DNA of 36,270 nucleotides from Phycisphaerales bacterium (GTDB lineage: Bacteria; Planctomycetota; Phycisphaerae; Phycisphaerales; SM1A02): assembly GCA_028823105.1 (NCBI GenBank), contig JAPKCC010000026.1, forward strand, positions 1 to 36,270. The letters are read 5' to 3'. The position numbers were made by a program, and so were the translations under genes. Positions 1 to 10,210 of this stretch are shown one piece after another. The notes below the pieces were generated by a model that worked only from the letters and a program-made list of their open reading frames with translations, had not been told where the DNA came from and ran no database searches. Numbering within the stretch: the first letter of the stretch is position 1; each line of letters begins with the position of its first letter.

Positions 1-78
1 AAGTCATCAAAATCATCGACGCCCCGGAACGGGTCATCGATGACGGATCAAGATCCCTCTTTCCGAATTCGTCGAATC
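1..78. other. window edge, possible start of a minus-strand gene
   Basis: This short stretch lies downstream of the PDZ-protein gene. On the minus strand an ATG at position 36 opens a frame that runs off the window edge, starting MTRSGASMILM. This could be the start of a hydrophobic leader, but only 12 codons are visible and no clear ribosome binding site precedes it. No terminator hairpin is evident. Nothing firmer can be said. Confidence 0.15.
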
Positions 79-969
79 TCAGGGGCCGTCAGCGGTGCTT
101 GGAGATTTCTCCGGCTCAACGAGCGGCGGTACGACGCCCACCGACGCCGCGTCTGTCCCCCATCGAGCCCAGATCGCCTCGACTCTTGACCGCCGGCGCA
201 TCGTCTCGGGATTACCCAGAGCCGACGCGGTCGGATCATTTCCCAGTTTTTCATACGAGCCGAGTAGAAACTCCACATCGACCTCTTCAAAGGCGCGGTC
301 CCGATCAAGCCGGACGATCCCTGGTGCATCCGGGGTGTCTGCGGGAACCGGCCGCAGTACCTTCATCCGAATCTGATCGCCAGGTTGAAGTCGCTGCACC
401 TTCGAGATGAGATCGCTGCTCGTGGCAAGTCCGGCCCCGTTGATCTCGAGGATCACATCGCCGACCCGAAGGACGCGCTCGGCAGGAAGATCCTTGATGA
501 CTTCTGTGACCAGCACGCCGCGGATACCCGTCGCCGCCGGCTCCATCCGAATACCGACCGCCCCCCGTGGGCGATGAAGGACGCGCCAGCGAAGTACGCC
601 GAGCATGCGGTTTCGCTGCTCCTCATCCAGACCGCCCTGCTCCAGCACGGCCATCAGGATCTCGTCGGCGACCGGCATGGATCGCAACGATGCGGTGGCG
701 TTCTCGCGATCCTCGAAGGAACCACTTCCGAGTTGCACGACCTTGTCTGCGACCAGATCGGGAATCGCACTTCGACGAAGCGACTTCACATCGAGGCCAT
801 CGATCGATCCAACAGAACCCAGCGATCGAATCTGCTTGACTCCGTTACCGAAACGAGGCTTGGCATCAACTCGTACCTGGGCTGCGGCGACGGGTGCCAG
901 CAACATCGCCGCGGTTCCAACCGCCAGCATCGCGAGCATCGGTACGGATGATGAAGATCTGAGTCTCAT
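79..969 (-). CDS. secreted PDZ-domain protein
   Basis: The product is 296 residues. Residues 1-30 form a signal peptide (Arg-rich start, hydrophobic core, probable cut after AAA before Q31), so the protein is exported. Residues about 135-207 read as a PDZ domain: a GVLVTEVIKDLPAERV strand and loop, then the RVGDVILEINGAGL core typical of HtrA/Ctp-type PDZ modules. No protease triad is visible before or after it, so it is more likely an adaptor or scaffold than an enzyme. The middle (about 65-130) is charged and helical with no family I recognise. A GAGG ribosome site lies just before the ATG at 969. It follows the kinase-like gene by 76 bp in the same direction and may share its transcript. 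The specific role is unknown. Confidence 0.8.
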   Translation of the reverse strand: MRLRSSSSVPMLAMLAVGTAAMLLAPVAAAQVRVDAKPRFGNGVKQIRSLGSVGSIDGLDVKSLRRSAIPDLVADKVVQLGSGSFEDRENATASLRSMPVADEILMAVLEQGGLDEEQRNRMLGVLRWRVLHRPRGAVGIRMEPAATGIRGVLVTEVIKDLPAERVLRVGDVILEINGAGLATSSDLISKVQRLQPGDQIRMKVLRPVPADTPDAPGIVRLDRDRAFEEVDVEFLLGSYEKLGNDPTASALGNPETMRRRSRVEAIWARWGTDAASVGVVPPLVEPEKSPSTADGP

Positions 970-1045
970 TGACCCTCACGATATCCCCCGGGGGATCGAG
1001 AAGCCAATTTCAAGGGACGCAACGAGCACCGGAGACCCGCAGGCC

Positions 1046-2188
1046 TCACAGCAGCCCGGAGATCTCTTCTGAAATCGAATTGATCCACTCGGCCTTCTTC
1101 GCCACCATCTCGAGAAACGGATGCCCCGGAACCGTGGCGAAACAACCGGATCGAGCGATCGGCACGACGCTCTCCGCGATGAGACATTCGATCATCAGGG
1201 CGGGAAGTACCTGACTCTCTTCGGCGATCCGATCCTCCGCGACCGCCTTCCAGCCGTTCGCGAACGCCTTCATCCGGCGGGGTGACAACGAGGTGGGCCA
1301 TTCCGCCGGTGAAACGCTCCGGTCACTCCGCATCGCGAAGTGAAGCAATCCGTTCGCCACGTCCACCAATCTCGGTTCCACTCGTGACGCATCAAAATCG
1401 ATCACGGCGCGGACGGCGCCCGGTCGACGCCGAGTTGGCTTCTCCGGGGTGAAAAGAACGTTGCCCGGATGCCAGTCACCGTGGATCGGTTGCACCGGCA
1501 GTGCGCCCCATCCCGCCGAATCGACTCGATCCGCCGCAACGTGACACCGCTCGGCGAGACGCTCGACCACGTCGTGGAGCGATGATCGATCAACGTCCGG
1601 ATCCGCCGCCACGATCGCGGGCTCCAGACGCTCGAATGCCGAGTCGACCTGAGCCGCAGCATGGAACCCGGGCATCGGCGGTGATTCGTTCCACTCGAGT
1701 CGTGTCGCCTCGAGATGAACTCTGCCGAGCATTCGACCAGCGTTGATCGCCTCCTGCGGCGCCTTCACCATTCGCCGCCCCTCGACCCAATGGAACATCT
1801 CGTAGACCTGACCACCCTCGAGCAACATCGACTTGTTGTCGTCGGTGGTTCCCACCAGCCGCGCGACGGGAACGCCGTACGCCTCAAGATGGAGTTGCAG
1901 TTCATGATTGAAGGTCGCGCGAGCGATCAAGTCGGGCCTGGTCGTCCGGCGCTTGAGCAGGAACTCGCCCTCTTCAGCGACGATTCGAACCTTCGGAGCC
2001 TGCCGGGATCCCGCGGCGAATTCTCGAATCTCGCGAACGCTGGTCAGAGGAAAGGCCGCGATCACCCGGCGAAGTTCCCCGGGTTCGAATCGCGAACGAT
2101 CTCCGGACGTGTGCGGGAGGCCGACGGCGGTGCCGTCGTTCAACGACTCGCTTCCGTCGGTCTCGGAGACGGCATCCTGATCGGTCAC
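1046..2188 (-). CDS. phosphotransferase-family (APH-like) kinase
   Basis: This 380-residue protein has the aminoglycoside-phosphotransferase/choline-kinase fold. The catalytic loop is HGDWHPGN at 236-243 (catalytic Asp238, Asn243), the metal-binding IDFD is at 263-266, and an N-lobe lysine (LLKRR, about 79) is the likely ATP anchor. Members phosphorylate small hydroxyl-bearing substrates; which one cannot be read from sequence. A role in drug resistance should not be assumed. The first 35 residues are acidic and look disordered. The start is a GTG at 2188 whose GTGA overlaps the yicC stop, so the two genes are translationally coupled. It is the last of the tpiA-secG-yicC run. Confidence 0.8.
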   Translation of the reverse strand: MTDQDAVSETDGSESLNDGTAVGLPHTSGDRSRFEPGELRRVIAAFPLTSVREIREFAAGSRQAPKVRIVAEEGEFLLKRRTTRPDLIARATFNHELQLHLEAYGVPVARLVGTTDDNKSMLLEGGQVYEMFHWVEGRRMVKAPQEAINAGRMLGRVHLEATRLEWNESPPMPGFHAAAQVDSAFERLEPAIVAADPDVDRSSLHDVVERLAERCHVAADRVDSAGWGALPVQPIHGDWHPGNVLFTPEKPTRRRPGAVRAVIDFDASRVEPRLVDVANGLLHFAMRSDRSVSPAEWPTSLSPRRMKAFANGWKAVAEDRIAEESQVLPALMIECLIAESVVPIARSGCFATVPGHPFLEMVAKKAEWINSISEEISGLL

Positions 2189-3084
2189 TCGACGTTCGCC
2201 GCCTGTTCCTTGATCCGATCGATGAGCCCCTTTACCTCGACCACCGCACGAGTGATGTCGGCATCAGCCGACTTGCTCGCAATGGTGTTCGCTTCGCGAA
2301 GCATCTCCTGCGTAAGGAAGTCGAGGGTCCGGCCGACCGGCTCGTCCGGCTCGTCCTCTCGTCCTCCCAGAAGTTCGAAGAACTGCTCGAGATGTCCACC
2401 GAGACGCGAAATCTCCTCGGCGATGTCGCTGCGTTCCGCGAAGACGGCGACCTCGCGCACGAGATCGCTTTCATCCAGACTCGCGCCGACTTCCTTCAAA
2501 AGCGATTCGACGCGCTGGTGCAGGCGGTCTCGATACAACTCGACGACCCGAGGGGCGCGAGAGGCAACCGAATCAAGCCGTTCCCGCATTCGAGTGCCGA
2601 ACGACTCAAGTTCGTTAAAAAGATTGCTTCCTTCTCGCGTCCGCATTTCGATGAGACGATCGCACGCTTCGTTGAGGAGCGACGCGAGAATCGGCCGAGC
2701 CGTTTCGACGAATGCCTGGGAGTCGTCGCTACCGATGATTCCCGGAACGGAGAGAAGCGTCGCGAGGTCCACGGTGCAGCGGCTTCGAATCTCCGCGGGC
2801 ATCTCGGCGAGCAGTTGCTCGATCGATGCCCTCGCCGCGGAAGTATCAATCCGAGCCGCCATGGAAGTACCACCGGCAACCCAGCGGATCGTGACAATCA
2901 CACTGCCGCGATGCAGTTTTCGTGCGACGGAGGTCTCGATCTCGGTTTCCAGCGATGAGAGCGCATCGGGAAGTCGAACCGTGGTTTTCAGGAACTTGTT
3001 GTTCACCGAACGAGCTTCGACGGAATACCGGGCGCCATCAATTTCCCTGTGGGCGGCGCCGAATCCGGTCATCGATCGAATCAT
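2185..3084 (-). CDS. yicC: YicC-family endoribonuclease
   Basis: The 299 residues begin MIRSMTGFG, the hallmark start of the YicC/YloC family, and continue with EARSVNNKFL and RGSVIVTIRW, also family signatures. The C-terminal part (about 220-299) carries RLGGHLEQF and the closing DFLTQEMLREANTIASKS, which is conserved almost word for word in the family. Members are metal-dependent endoribonucleases acting on RNA in the cytoplasm; E. coli YicC has been linked to decay of the small RNA RyhB. Length is normal. It lies 38 bp after secG and overlaps the kinase-like gene by 4 bases. Confidence 0.95.
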   Translation of the reverse strand: MIRSMTGFGAAHREIDGARYSVEARSVNNKFLKTTVRLPDALSSLETEIETSVARKLHRGSVIVTIRWVAGGTSMAARIDTSAARASIEQLLAEMPAEIRSRCTVDLATLLSVPGIIGSDDSQAFVETARPILASLLNEACDRLIEMRTREGSNLFNELESFGTRMRERLDSVASRAPRVVELYRDRLHQRVESLLKEVGASLDESDLVREVAVFAERSDIAEEISRLGGHLEQFFELLGGREDEPDEPVGRTLDFLTQEMLREANTIASKSADADITRAVVEVKGLIDRIKEQAANVE

Positions 3085-3122
3085 GTTGTGGCTCTCGTGT
3101 GGACAAGGCCGACGATTGAAAC

Positions 3123-3617
3123 TCAGCCGCCGGTCGGCGGCGTCGCAGGCGTCGTCGAGGCAGGCGGAGTGGTCGTGGTCGCAGGCGTGGCTGCAGGCAC
3201 TGTCACAGGCGTGGCCGCAGGCGTTACCGCAGGCGTGGCCGCAGGCACTGTCACAGGCGCTGTCGCAGGCGTGGCCACAGGCGTTACCGCAGGCGTGGCC
3301 GCAGGCACTGTCGCAGGCGCTGTCGCAGGCGCTGTCTCGGCGGTGGACGTCGCCGCTCCAGCATCCGCGACCGTCGGGTTATCGAGGATGTTCAAGGCGA
3401 CCGCCAGAAGGATGTAGACGACGAATCCCGCCACCGTCGCGACGGTCAGCGCATCGCCAGTCCGCCCGCCGAACGCCGTATCGGTGCCACCACCCCCCGC
3501 GCCGCCGAAGGCGCCGGCAAGGCCGCCGCCTTGGGGCCGCTGGACGAGAATGATCAAGACCAGCGCCGCGGAGACGACGATGAAGAGCAGAGTAAGAACG
3601 ACGATCCAGGTGGACAC
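3123..3617 (-). CDS. secG: SecG, preprotein translocase subunit
   Basis: This is the small inner-membrane subunit of the SecYEG channel. Two membrane spans (about 4-26 and 56-77) flank the family loop: LVQRPQGGGL, a Gly-rich AFGGAGGGG, then TDTAFGGRTGD, all classic SecG. Normal SecG is about 75-110 residues. This one is 164 because of an Ala/Thr/Pro/Val tail (about 93-164) built from four-residue units and encoded by a 12-bp tandem repeat. The tail looks disordered and is absent from well-studied SecG proteins. The gene lies 70 bp behind tpiA; tpiA-secG adjacency is common in bacteria and supports the call. Confidence 0.95.
   Translation of the reverse strand: MSTWIVVLTLLFIVVSAALVLIILVQRPQGGGLAGAFGGAGGGGTDTAFGGRTGDALTVATVAGFVVYILLAVALNILDNPTVADAGAATSTAETAPATAPATVPAATPAVTPVATPATAPVTVPAATPAVTPAATPVTVPAATPATTTTPPASTTPATPPTGG
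3181..3336. repeat. 12-bp minisatellite inside secG (13 units)
   Basis: There are thirteen consecutive 12-bp units in exact register. Plus-strand variants are GCAGGCGTGGCC, GCAGGCACTGTC, GCAGGCGTTACC and GCAGGCGCTGTC. The variants also recur in a higher-order 60-bp period, for example 3241-3300 against 3301-3330. Each unit adds four residues (ATPA/VTPA/TVPA type) to the SecG tail, so copy-number changes stay in frame. Confidence 0.95.
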
Positions 3618-3687
3618 AGTCTGTTTCCTGATTCGACAGCCCGGTCTTCCGGGGCATCGAGTAACGAGAGGAGTCGCGAGATGCGGC

Positions 3688-4458
3688 TCAGGACGAGGAT
3701 GCGAACTGACAGATCGAAGAAAATTCCTCGACCTTCAGACTCGCCCCACCGATCAATCCGCCATCGACATCGGGTGCGGCGAAGAGTTCCGCGGCATTCG
3801 CGGCCTTCACTGACCCGCCGTAGATGATTCGGACCGATCCGGCGAGCTGAGCATCATACAGTTCGCCGAGCAACGCACGAATCATGGCGTGCGCCGATTG
3901 GGCGTCGTCCGGCGTCGCGGTCATACCCGTCCCGATCGCCCAGACAGGCTCGTAGGCCACCACGACCCGGCCCACCTGCGTGGCGGACAGGCCCTCTAGA
4001 GCCGCCCGAACCTGCTTTTCGACCACTTGGAGGGCATTTCCGGCCTCTCGCTGGGCCAGCGTCTCGCCAACGCAGACCACCGGCTGGAGATCTGCGGCCA
4101 GCGCCGCCCGAGCCTTGGCAGCCACCACCGCGTCGGACTCACCTAATTCATGACGCCGCTCCGAATGCCCCACCAAGGCGACTTTTCCGCCGAGATCAGC
4201 GATCATCGCAGGGCTGGTCTGTCCGGTATGAGCCCCTTCGAGATGAGCCGCACAATCCTGTCCGCCCAGCGAAATGGCCGTATGTCCGAGGGCATGCCCG
4301 ACCGCCTGCAGATAGGGAAACGGCGGAAAAATCGAGATATCGATCTTGAGGACCGTGTCCCCGATTCCGGCGACTAAGTTTTCGGTGAGTTCGACGGCAG
4401 CTGCCAATTCGCCGTGCATCTTCCAGTTTCCACCCACGTAGGGTCGTCGAGTCGCCAT
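3688..4458 (-). CDS. tpiA: triosephosphate isomerase
   Basis: It interconverts glyceraldehyde 3-phosphate and dihydroxyacetone phosphate in glycolysis and gluconeogenesis, in the cytoplasm. The 256 residues carry every active-site element: NWKMHG (Asn11, Lys13), VGHSERR with His98, YEPVWAIGTG with Glu170, and the phosphate-binding YGGSVK and GGLIGGASL near the C-terminus. I chose the ATG at 4458 because the protein then begins MATRRPYVGGNWK, the normal TIM start, with an AGGGA ribosome site upstream. The frame stays open for 88 more codons upstream, but that part crosses into alaS and has no TIM homology. It heads the tpiA-secG-yicC run and diverges from alaS. Confidence 0.97.
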   Translation of the reverse strand: MATRRPYVGGNWKMHGELAAAVELTENLVAGIGDTVLKIDISIFPPFPYLQAVGHALGHTAISLGGQDCAAHLEGAHTGQTSPAMIADLGGKVALVGHSERRHELGESDAVVAAKARAALAADLQPVVCVGETLAQREAGNALQVVEKQVRAALEGLSATQVGRVVVAYEPVWAIGTGMTATPDDAQSAHAMIRALLGELYDAQLAGSVRIIYGGSVKAANAAELFAAPDVDGGLIGGASLKVEEFSSICQFASSS

Positions 4459-4640
4459 GATTCCAATCCCTGAGGTGCGATTTCGGGCCGCTCGGCCCAG
4501 TGGTGGGACGTCTCCTCGCGTGGAGACGACGCCGGACGGTAACAGGTCATCGGGATCCCGACCCCGGTCCGTCGTGGACGCCCGCGGGGCGGTCGTCATA
4601 CTGTCGCGTTCCTTGAAATCGCCTTGGTTCGGAATTCCCC
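4459..4640. promoter_or_regulatory. divergent tpiA / alaS promoter region
   Basis: This 182-bp gap between the two divergent starts must hold promoters for both genes. I could not pick out convincing -35/-10 pairs, and no riboswitch or T-box pattern is visible. The alaS ATG at 4641 has only a weak GGAA upstream. Confidence 0.4.
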
Positions 4641-7457
4641 ATGACCACCCCCACCGCCCCTGAAATTCGCCAGCAATTCCTCGACTTCTTCGCCACCCGT
4701 GCGGGGCACGAAGTGGTGCCATCGAGCCCGGCCGTTCCTCACGAGGATCCCACGCTCCTGTTCACCAACGCCGGCATGAACCAGTTCAAGGATGTCTTCC
4801 TCGGACAGGGTGCCCGGCCCTACATCAGGGCGGTCGATACCCAGAAGTGCATTCGGGCGGGCGGAAAGCACAACGATCTCGAGGACGTGGGGCATGACAC
4901 CTATCACCACACCTTCTTCGAAATGCTCGGGAACTGGTCATTCGGCGACTATTTCAAGTCCGAAGCGATCGACTGGGCTTGGACGCTGCTGACCGAGGTC
5001 TTCGAGATCGACCCCACACGTCTCTACGCGACCTGGTTCGAAGGCGATCAAGCACAAGGGCTCGAGCCTGATCATGAAGCTCGGGACCTTTGGCTCAAGT
5101 ACCTTCCGGCTGATCACGTCATCCCCGGAAATGCGAAGGATAATTTCTGGGAGATGGGAGAGACCGGCCCCTGCGGTCCATGTTCCGAGATACACGTCGA
5201 TCGAATCGGTGGACGGAATGCCGCGGCGCGGGTGAACCAGGATGACCCCGACGTACTCGAGGTCTGGAACCTCGTGTTCATCCAGTTCAACCGAGAGTCC
5301 GAGACCGTCCTGAATCCCCTGCCCGCGCGACACGTCGATACCGGCATGGGATTTGAACGTCTCGTCTCGGTCCTCCAGAATCGCCGCAGCAACTACGACA
5401 CCGATCTCTTCGCGGGGATCTTCGATCGGATCACCGACGTCAGCGGCGCCCGCCCGTATCGCGGGCACCTCGAGGATCCGATCGACATCGCGTATCGCAT
5501 CATCGCGGACCACGCACGCTGTCTGGTGGCCGCAATCTCTGACGGCGCCACGCCCGGCGCGGATGGTCGCGGTTACGTTCTTCGACGAATCCTTCGCCGC
5601 GCGGTCCGCCACGGCCGACAGACGCTCGGCATGGAGCGACCGTTCCTCGCCGCCATCGTTCCCGCCGTGGTCGAGATCCTCGGCGACTCATTCCCCGAAA
5701 TGCGGGAGAAGATGCCACGGGTTCAGGAGATCATCGGGCAGGAAGAGGAGATGTTCCGACGCACCCTCGATCGTGGCCTCCAGTTGTTCGCCGAAGCCGC
5801 CGAACGATCGAGCGATGGTCAAATCTCATCGATTGACGCCTTCAAGCTTCATGACACCTACGGATTTCCCATCGATCTCACCCAGGTCATGGCCGAAGAA
5901 CGCGACATGAGCGTCGATGCGGAGGGCTACGAGATCCTCATGGACGAAGCTCGATCTCGAAGCCGCGGTGGCGGCGACGTCCACGATCCCGTACTCACGA
6001 TTCCCCCGGACGTCCTCGGAAAACTCGATTTCCTGAAGGTGAAGCCCACCGACGACCATGCCAAGGACCTCGGCACCCCGACCACCGGGCTGATCAAGGC
6101 GATTTGGGACGGCCGGCATCTCTGCGACCGAAGCCAACATGGCCAACGCGTGGCGGTGATCCTCGATCGGACTTGCTTCTACGCAGAACAAGGCGGACAG
6201 GTGGGCGACGTGGGTGAGATCCACGTGGCCCGTGGTTCGAGCGCCGGGCACGACCATGTCGGCATTCTCGAAATCGAGGACACCAGACGGGTCGGTGACT
6301 ACGTTCTTCACATCGGTCACGTCAGCCACGGCGCCGTGGCGACCGGTGACGAGTGCGAAGTCGCGATCGATGCGCATCGCCGAGCTGCCATCCGGGCACA
6401 TCACACCACCACCCATCTGCTCAATCTCGCGCTTCGCGCGGTCGCTGGTCCGGAGAGCGATCAACGGGGCTCGTCCGTGGACGCTGATCGGCTTCGATTC
6501 GATTACGCCGCAAGCGGCCCCCTCGATCCGTTCGCCCTCGAAGAGATCGAGTCGCGGGTGAACGCCGCGATCGCCGAAGGGCTGGACGTCCATGTGGCCG
6601 AGGCTCCCCTCGATCTCGCCCAGAAGGTGAACACAGTCCGAGCCGTGTTCGGCGAGCGATACCCGGATCCGGTCCGAATGGTGGCCGTCGGCCCCACGGT
6701 TCTCAACCTGCTGGAAGGACCCGACGACCCACGCTGGCTCGAACGATCGGTGGAATTCTGCGGTGGCACCCACCTGAAAAATACCGCCGAGGCCGAAGAC
6801 TTCGTGGTGCTTAGTGAGCAGGGACTCGCGGCGGGAATCCGGCGAGTGACCGCGTTGGCAGGAGCACCGGCTCGCGCCGCACGTCTTGAAACAGCGGAGC
6901 TGGAGAAGCGCCTCGCAGCGATGGAGTCCGGAAGTTCGACCGAACCGATCGACGCCATGATCCGCGACTTCGAAGCCGCCACCATCTCGGTGGTCGATCG
7001 ACACACCCTCGGGGCACGGATCGAGACGCTTCGAGCGACTGCGAAAACGGCACGGAAGGCGGCGGCGGCGGAAAATCGTGGAGCCGTGGTCGACGCCGCC
7101 CGGGAGATCGCCGACAGCACGGAAGGTGATGCAATCGTGGCACGAATCGACGGCGCAGACAAGGATGCACTGCTCTCCGCCATGGACACGATTCGGGCCG
7201 CCCGCCCGGATGCCGCCGTGTTGCTGCTCTCCGCCGATGCCCAGGAGGGGAAGGTCGTCATCGTCGCGAAGGTGCCAAAGTCGCTCATCGCCGAAGGACT
7301 CAAGGCAGGCGATTGGGTGAAGGCGGCCGCGCAGGCGTGTGGCGGCGGCGGCGGCGGCAGACCCGACAGTGCCCAGGCCGGCGGGAAGGATCCCGCGAGG
7401 GTCGAAGACGCCGCCGAGGCGGCAAGAGCGCACGCCACGGCCTCCCGCGTCTCCTGA
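4641..7457 (+). CDS. alaS: alanine--tRNA ligase
   Basis: It charges tRNA-Ala with alanine in the cytoplasm. At 938 residues it is slightly longer than the usual 875-880. The N-terminal catalytic part shows the standard opening (EIRQQFLDFFATRAGHEVVPSS), LLFTNAGMNQFKDVFLG and CIRAGGKHNDLEDVG. The editing domain has its zinc set: HHTTTH (His588, His592) and CGGTH (Cys707, His711), which clears mischarged Ser/Gly. The C-Ala domain ends in the expected Gly-rich GGGGGGRPDSAQAGG block. After it comes an Ala-rich tail of about 25 residues. It stands alone on the plus strand, with acs 121 bp behind. Confidence 0.98.
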   Translation: MTTPTAPEIRQQFLDFFATRAGHEVVPSSPAVPHEDPTLLFTNAGMNQFKDVFLGQGARPYIRAVDTQKCIRAGGKHNDLEDVGHDTYHHTFFEMLGNWSFGDYFKSEAIDWAWTLLTEVFEIDPTRLYATWFEGDQAQGLEPDHEARDLWLKYLPADHVIPGNAKDNFWEMGETGPCGPCSEIHVDRIGGRNAAARVNQDDPDVLEVWNLVFIQFNRESETVLNPLPARHVDTGMGFERLVSVLQNRRSNYDTDLFAGIFDRITDVSGARPYRGHLEDPIDIAYRIIADHARCLVAAISDGATPGADGRGYVLRRILRRAVRHGRQTLGMERPFLAAIVPAVVEILGDSFPEMREKMPRVQEIIGQEEEMFRRTLDRGLQLFAEAAERSSDGQISSIDAFKLHDTYGFPIDLTQVMAEERDMSVDAEGYEILMDEARSRSRGGGDVHDPVLTIPPDVLGKLDFLKVKPTDDHAKDLGTPTTGLIKAIWDGRHLCDRSQHGQRVAVILDRTCFYAEQGGQVGDVGEIHVARGSSAGHDHVGILEIEDTRRVGDYVLHIGHVSHGAVATGDECEVAIDAHRRAAIRAHHTTTHLLNLALRAVAGPESDQRGSSVDADRLRFDYAASGPLDPFALEEIESRVNAAIAEGLDVHVAEAPLDLAQKVNTVRAVFGERYPDPVRMVAVGPTVLNLLEGPDDPRWLERSVEFCGGTHLKNTAEAEDFVVLSEQGLAAGIRRVTALAGAPARAARLETAELEKRLAAMESGSSTEPIDAMIRDFEAATISVVDRHTLGARIETLRATAKTARKAAAAENRGAVVDAAREIADSTEGDAIVARIDGADKDALLSAMDTIRAARPDAAVLLLSADAQEGKVVIVAKVPKSLIAEGLKAGDWVKAAAQACGGGGGGRPDSAQAGGKDPARVEDAAEAARAHATASRVS

Positions 7458-7578
7458 GCCAAGGAGAGCCTCCGGTCACGGCGTGGCGATAACATGGGGC
7501 GAACGCCGACGTGTCGTGACGCGACGTTGGATCCAACACCCGTGATCGAAATCCGTATGAGCACACCGGAGCGTTCAG

Positions 7579-9567
<1,989 letters not shown>

Positions 9568-9580
9568 CGTCGCATCGAGT

Positions 9581-10045
9581 TCATTTCTCCCAAGGGCGAG
9601 CGACGAGCAAGACGCCACACACGACGAGGGCAAGTCCGGCAATCCGTGTCCCATCAATTTTGATCGTCGAGTAGCCCGGGAAGCCCCAGACGTCGCAGGC
9701 CAGACTTCCCGCGGCCATCCCTCCAACGAAGATCGCCACCAGCATGCCCGCGCCCAACTGGGGTGCGGCCGTCAGTTGGATCACCACAATCGACGCACCG
9801 ATCATCCCACCGAAGAACGCCCACCACGGCACCGCACGGAGGGCTGCCAAGTTCGGAAGAACGTTTCCACTTCGCGCCGAGAACACCAGCAGCACCGCTG
9901 AAAGAATGAGCACGTTGACGACGCCGTTCACCCATCCTGCCTGAAATCGATTCCCGACCGCCTTTGCAGTCGTGGCATTGAGTCCTGCCTGCACCGGTTG
10001 CAGGAAGCCAACGACGAACACTGCGGCCATGAGAAGAAGACGCAT
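9581..10045 (-). CDS. DMT-superfamily membrane protein (DUF606/YdcZ)
   Basis: The product is 154 residues and almost wholly hydrophobic, with five likely spans (about 3-20, 38-56, 73-92, 98-117, 133-150). The opening GFLQPVQAGLNATTAK and the closing GLALVVCGVLLVARPW are typical of DUF606/YdcZ, a small half-size branch of the drug/metabolite transporter superfamily. Substrates are mostly unknown. A strong GGAGG lies seven bases before the ATG. No partner transporter gene is next to it, so it probably forms homodimers. It is transcribed alone, towards acs. Confidence 0.85.
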   Translation of the reverse strand: MRLLLMAAVFVVGFLQPVQAGLNATTAKAVGNRFQAGWVNGVVNVLILSAVLLVFSARSGNVLPNLAALRAVPWWAFFGGMIGASIVVIQLTAAPQLGAGMLVAIFVGGMAAGSLACDVWGFPGYSTIKIDGTRIAGLALVVCGVLLVARPWEK

Positions 10046-10160
10046 GAGATACCTCCGAAGGAAGACGCCTGGTCCGACCGCCGATCGGCAGCAAGCGATC
10101 AGTCTCGCAGTTCGATCGTTCGAATGCGGGGTCGGCGGTCGAATAAGACGTATAAATCAG

Positions 10161-10210
10161 ACGTAGATCAGCGTTGATCAACGTTGGTCATCGTTGGTCA
10201 TCGTTGGTCA
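10161..10210. repeat. five tandem decamers
   Basis: There are five consecutive 10-bp units with consensus NCGTTGRTCA: ACGTAGATCA, GCGTTGATCA, ACGTTGGTCA, TCGTTGGTCA, TCGTTGGTCA. Similarity increases towards the prepilin gene, whose stop codon lies within the last unit. The spacing of about one helical turn could suit a DNA-binding protein, or the array may simply be slippage. Confidence 0.85.

Noticed and set aside
1046-2188. Aminoglycoside resistance gene
   Set aside because: Only the general phosphotransferase fold is supported; it sits in a housekeeping operon with no mobile-element context.
3181-3336. Tandem units in secG considered as CRISPR
   Set aside because: Units are 12 bp with no spacers and keep the secG frame; it is a coding minisatellite.
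1715-3553. 612-codon plus-strand open frame across kinase-like, yicC and secG
   Set aside because: It is antisense to three well-recognised genes, has Ser/Arg-rich random composition and no motif; it is an artefact of high GC.
4459-4722. N-terminal extension of triosephosphate isomerase
   Set aside because: The extra 88 codons overlap alaS, have no TIM similarity, and the ATG at 4458 gives the standard start.
5826-7433. 535-codon minus-strand frame opposite alaS
   Set aside because: AlaS is complete with all motifs on the other strand.
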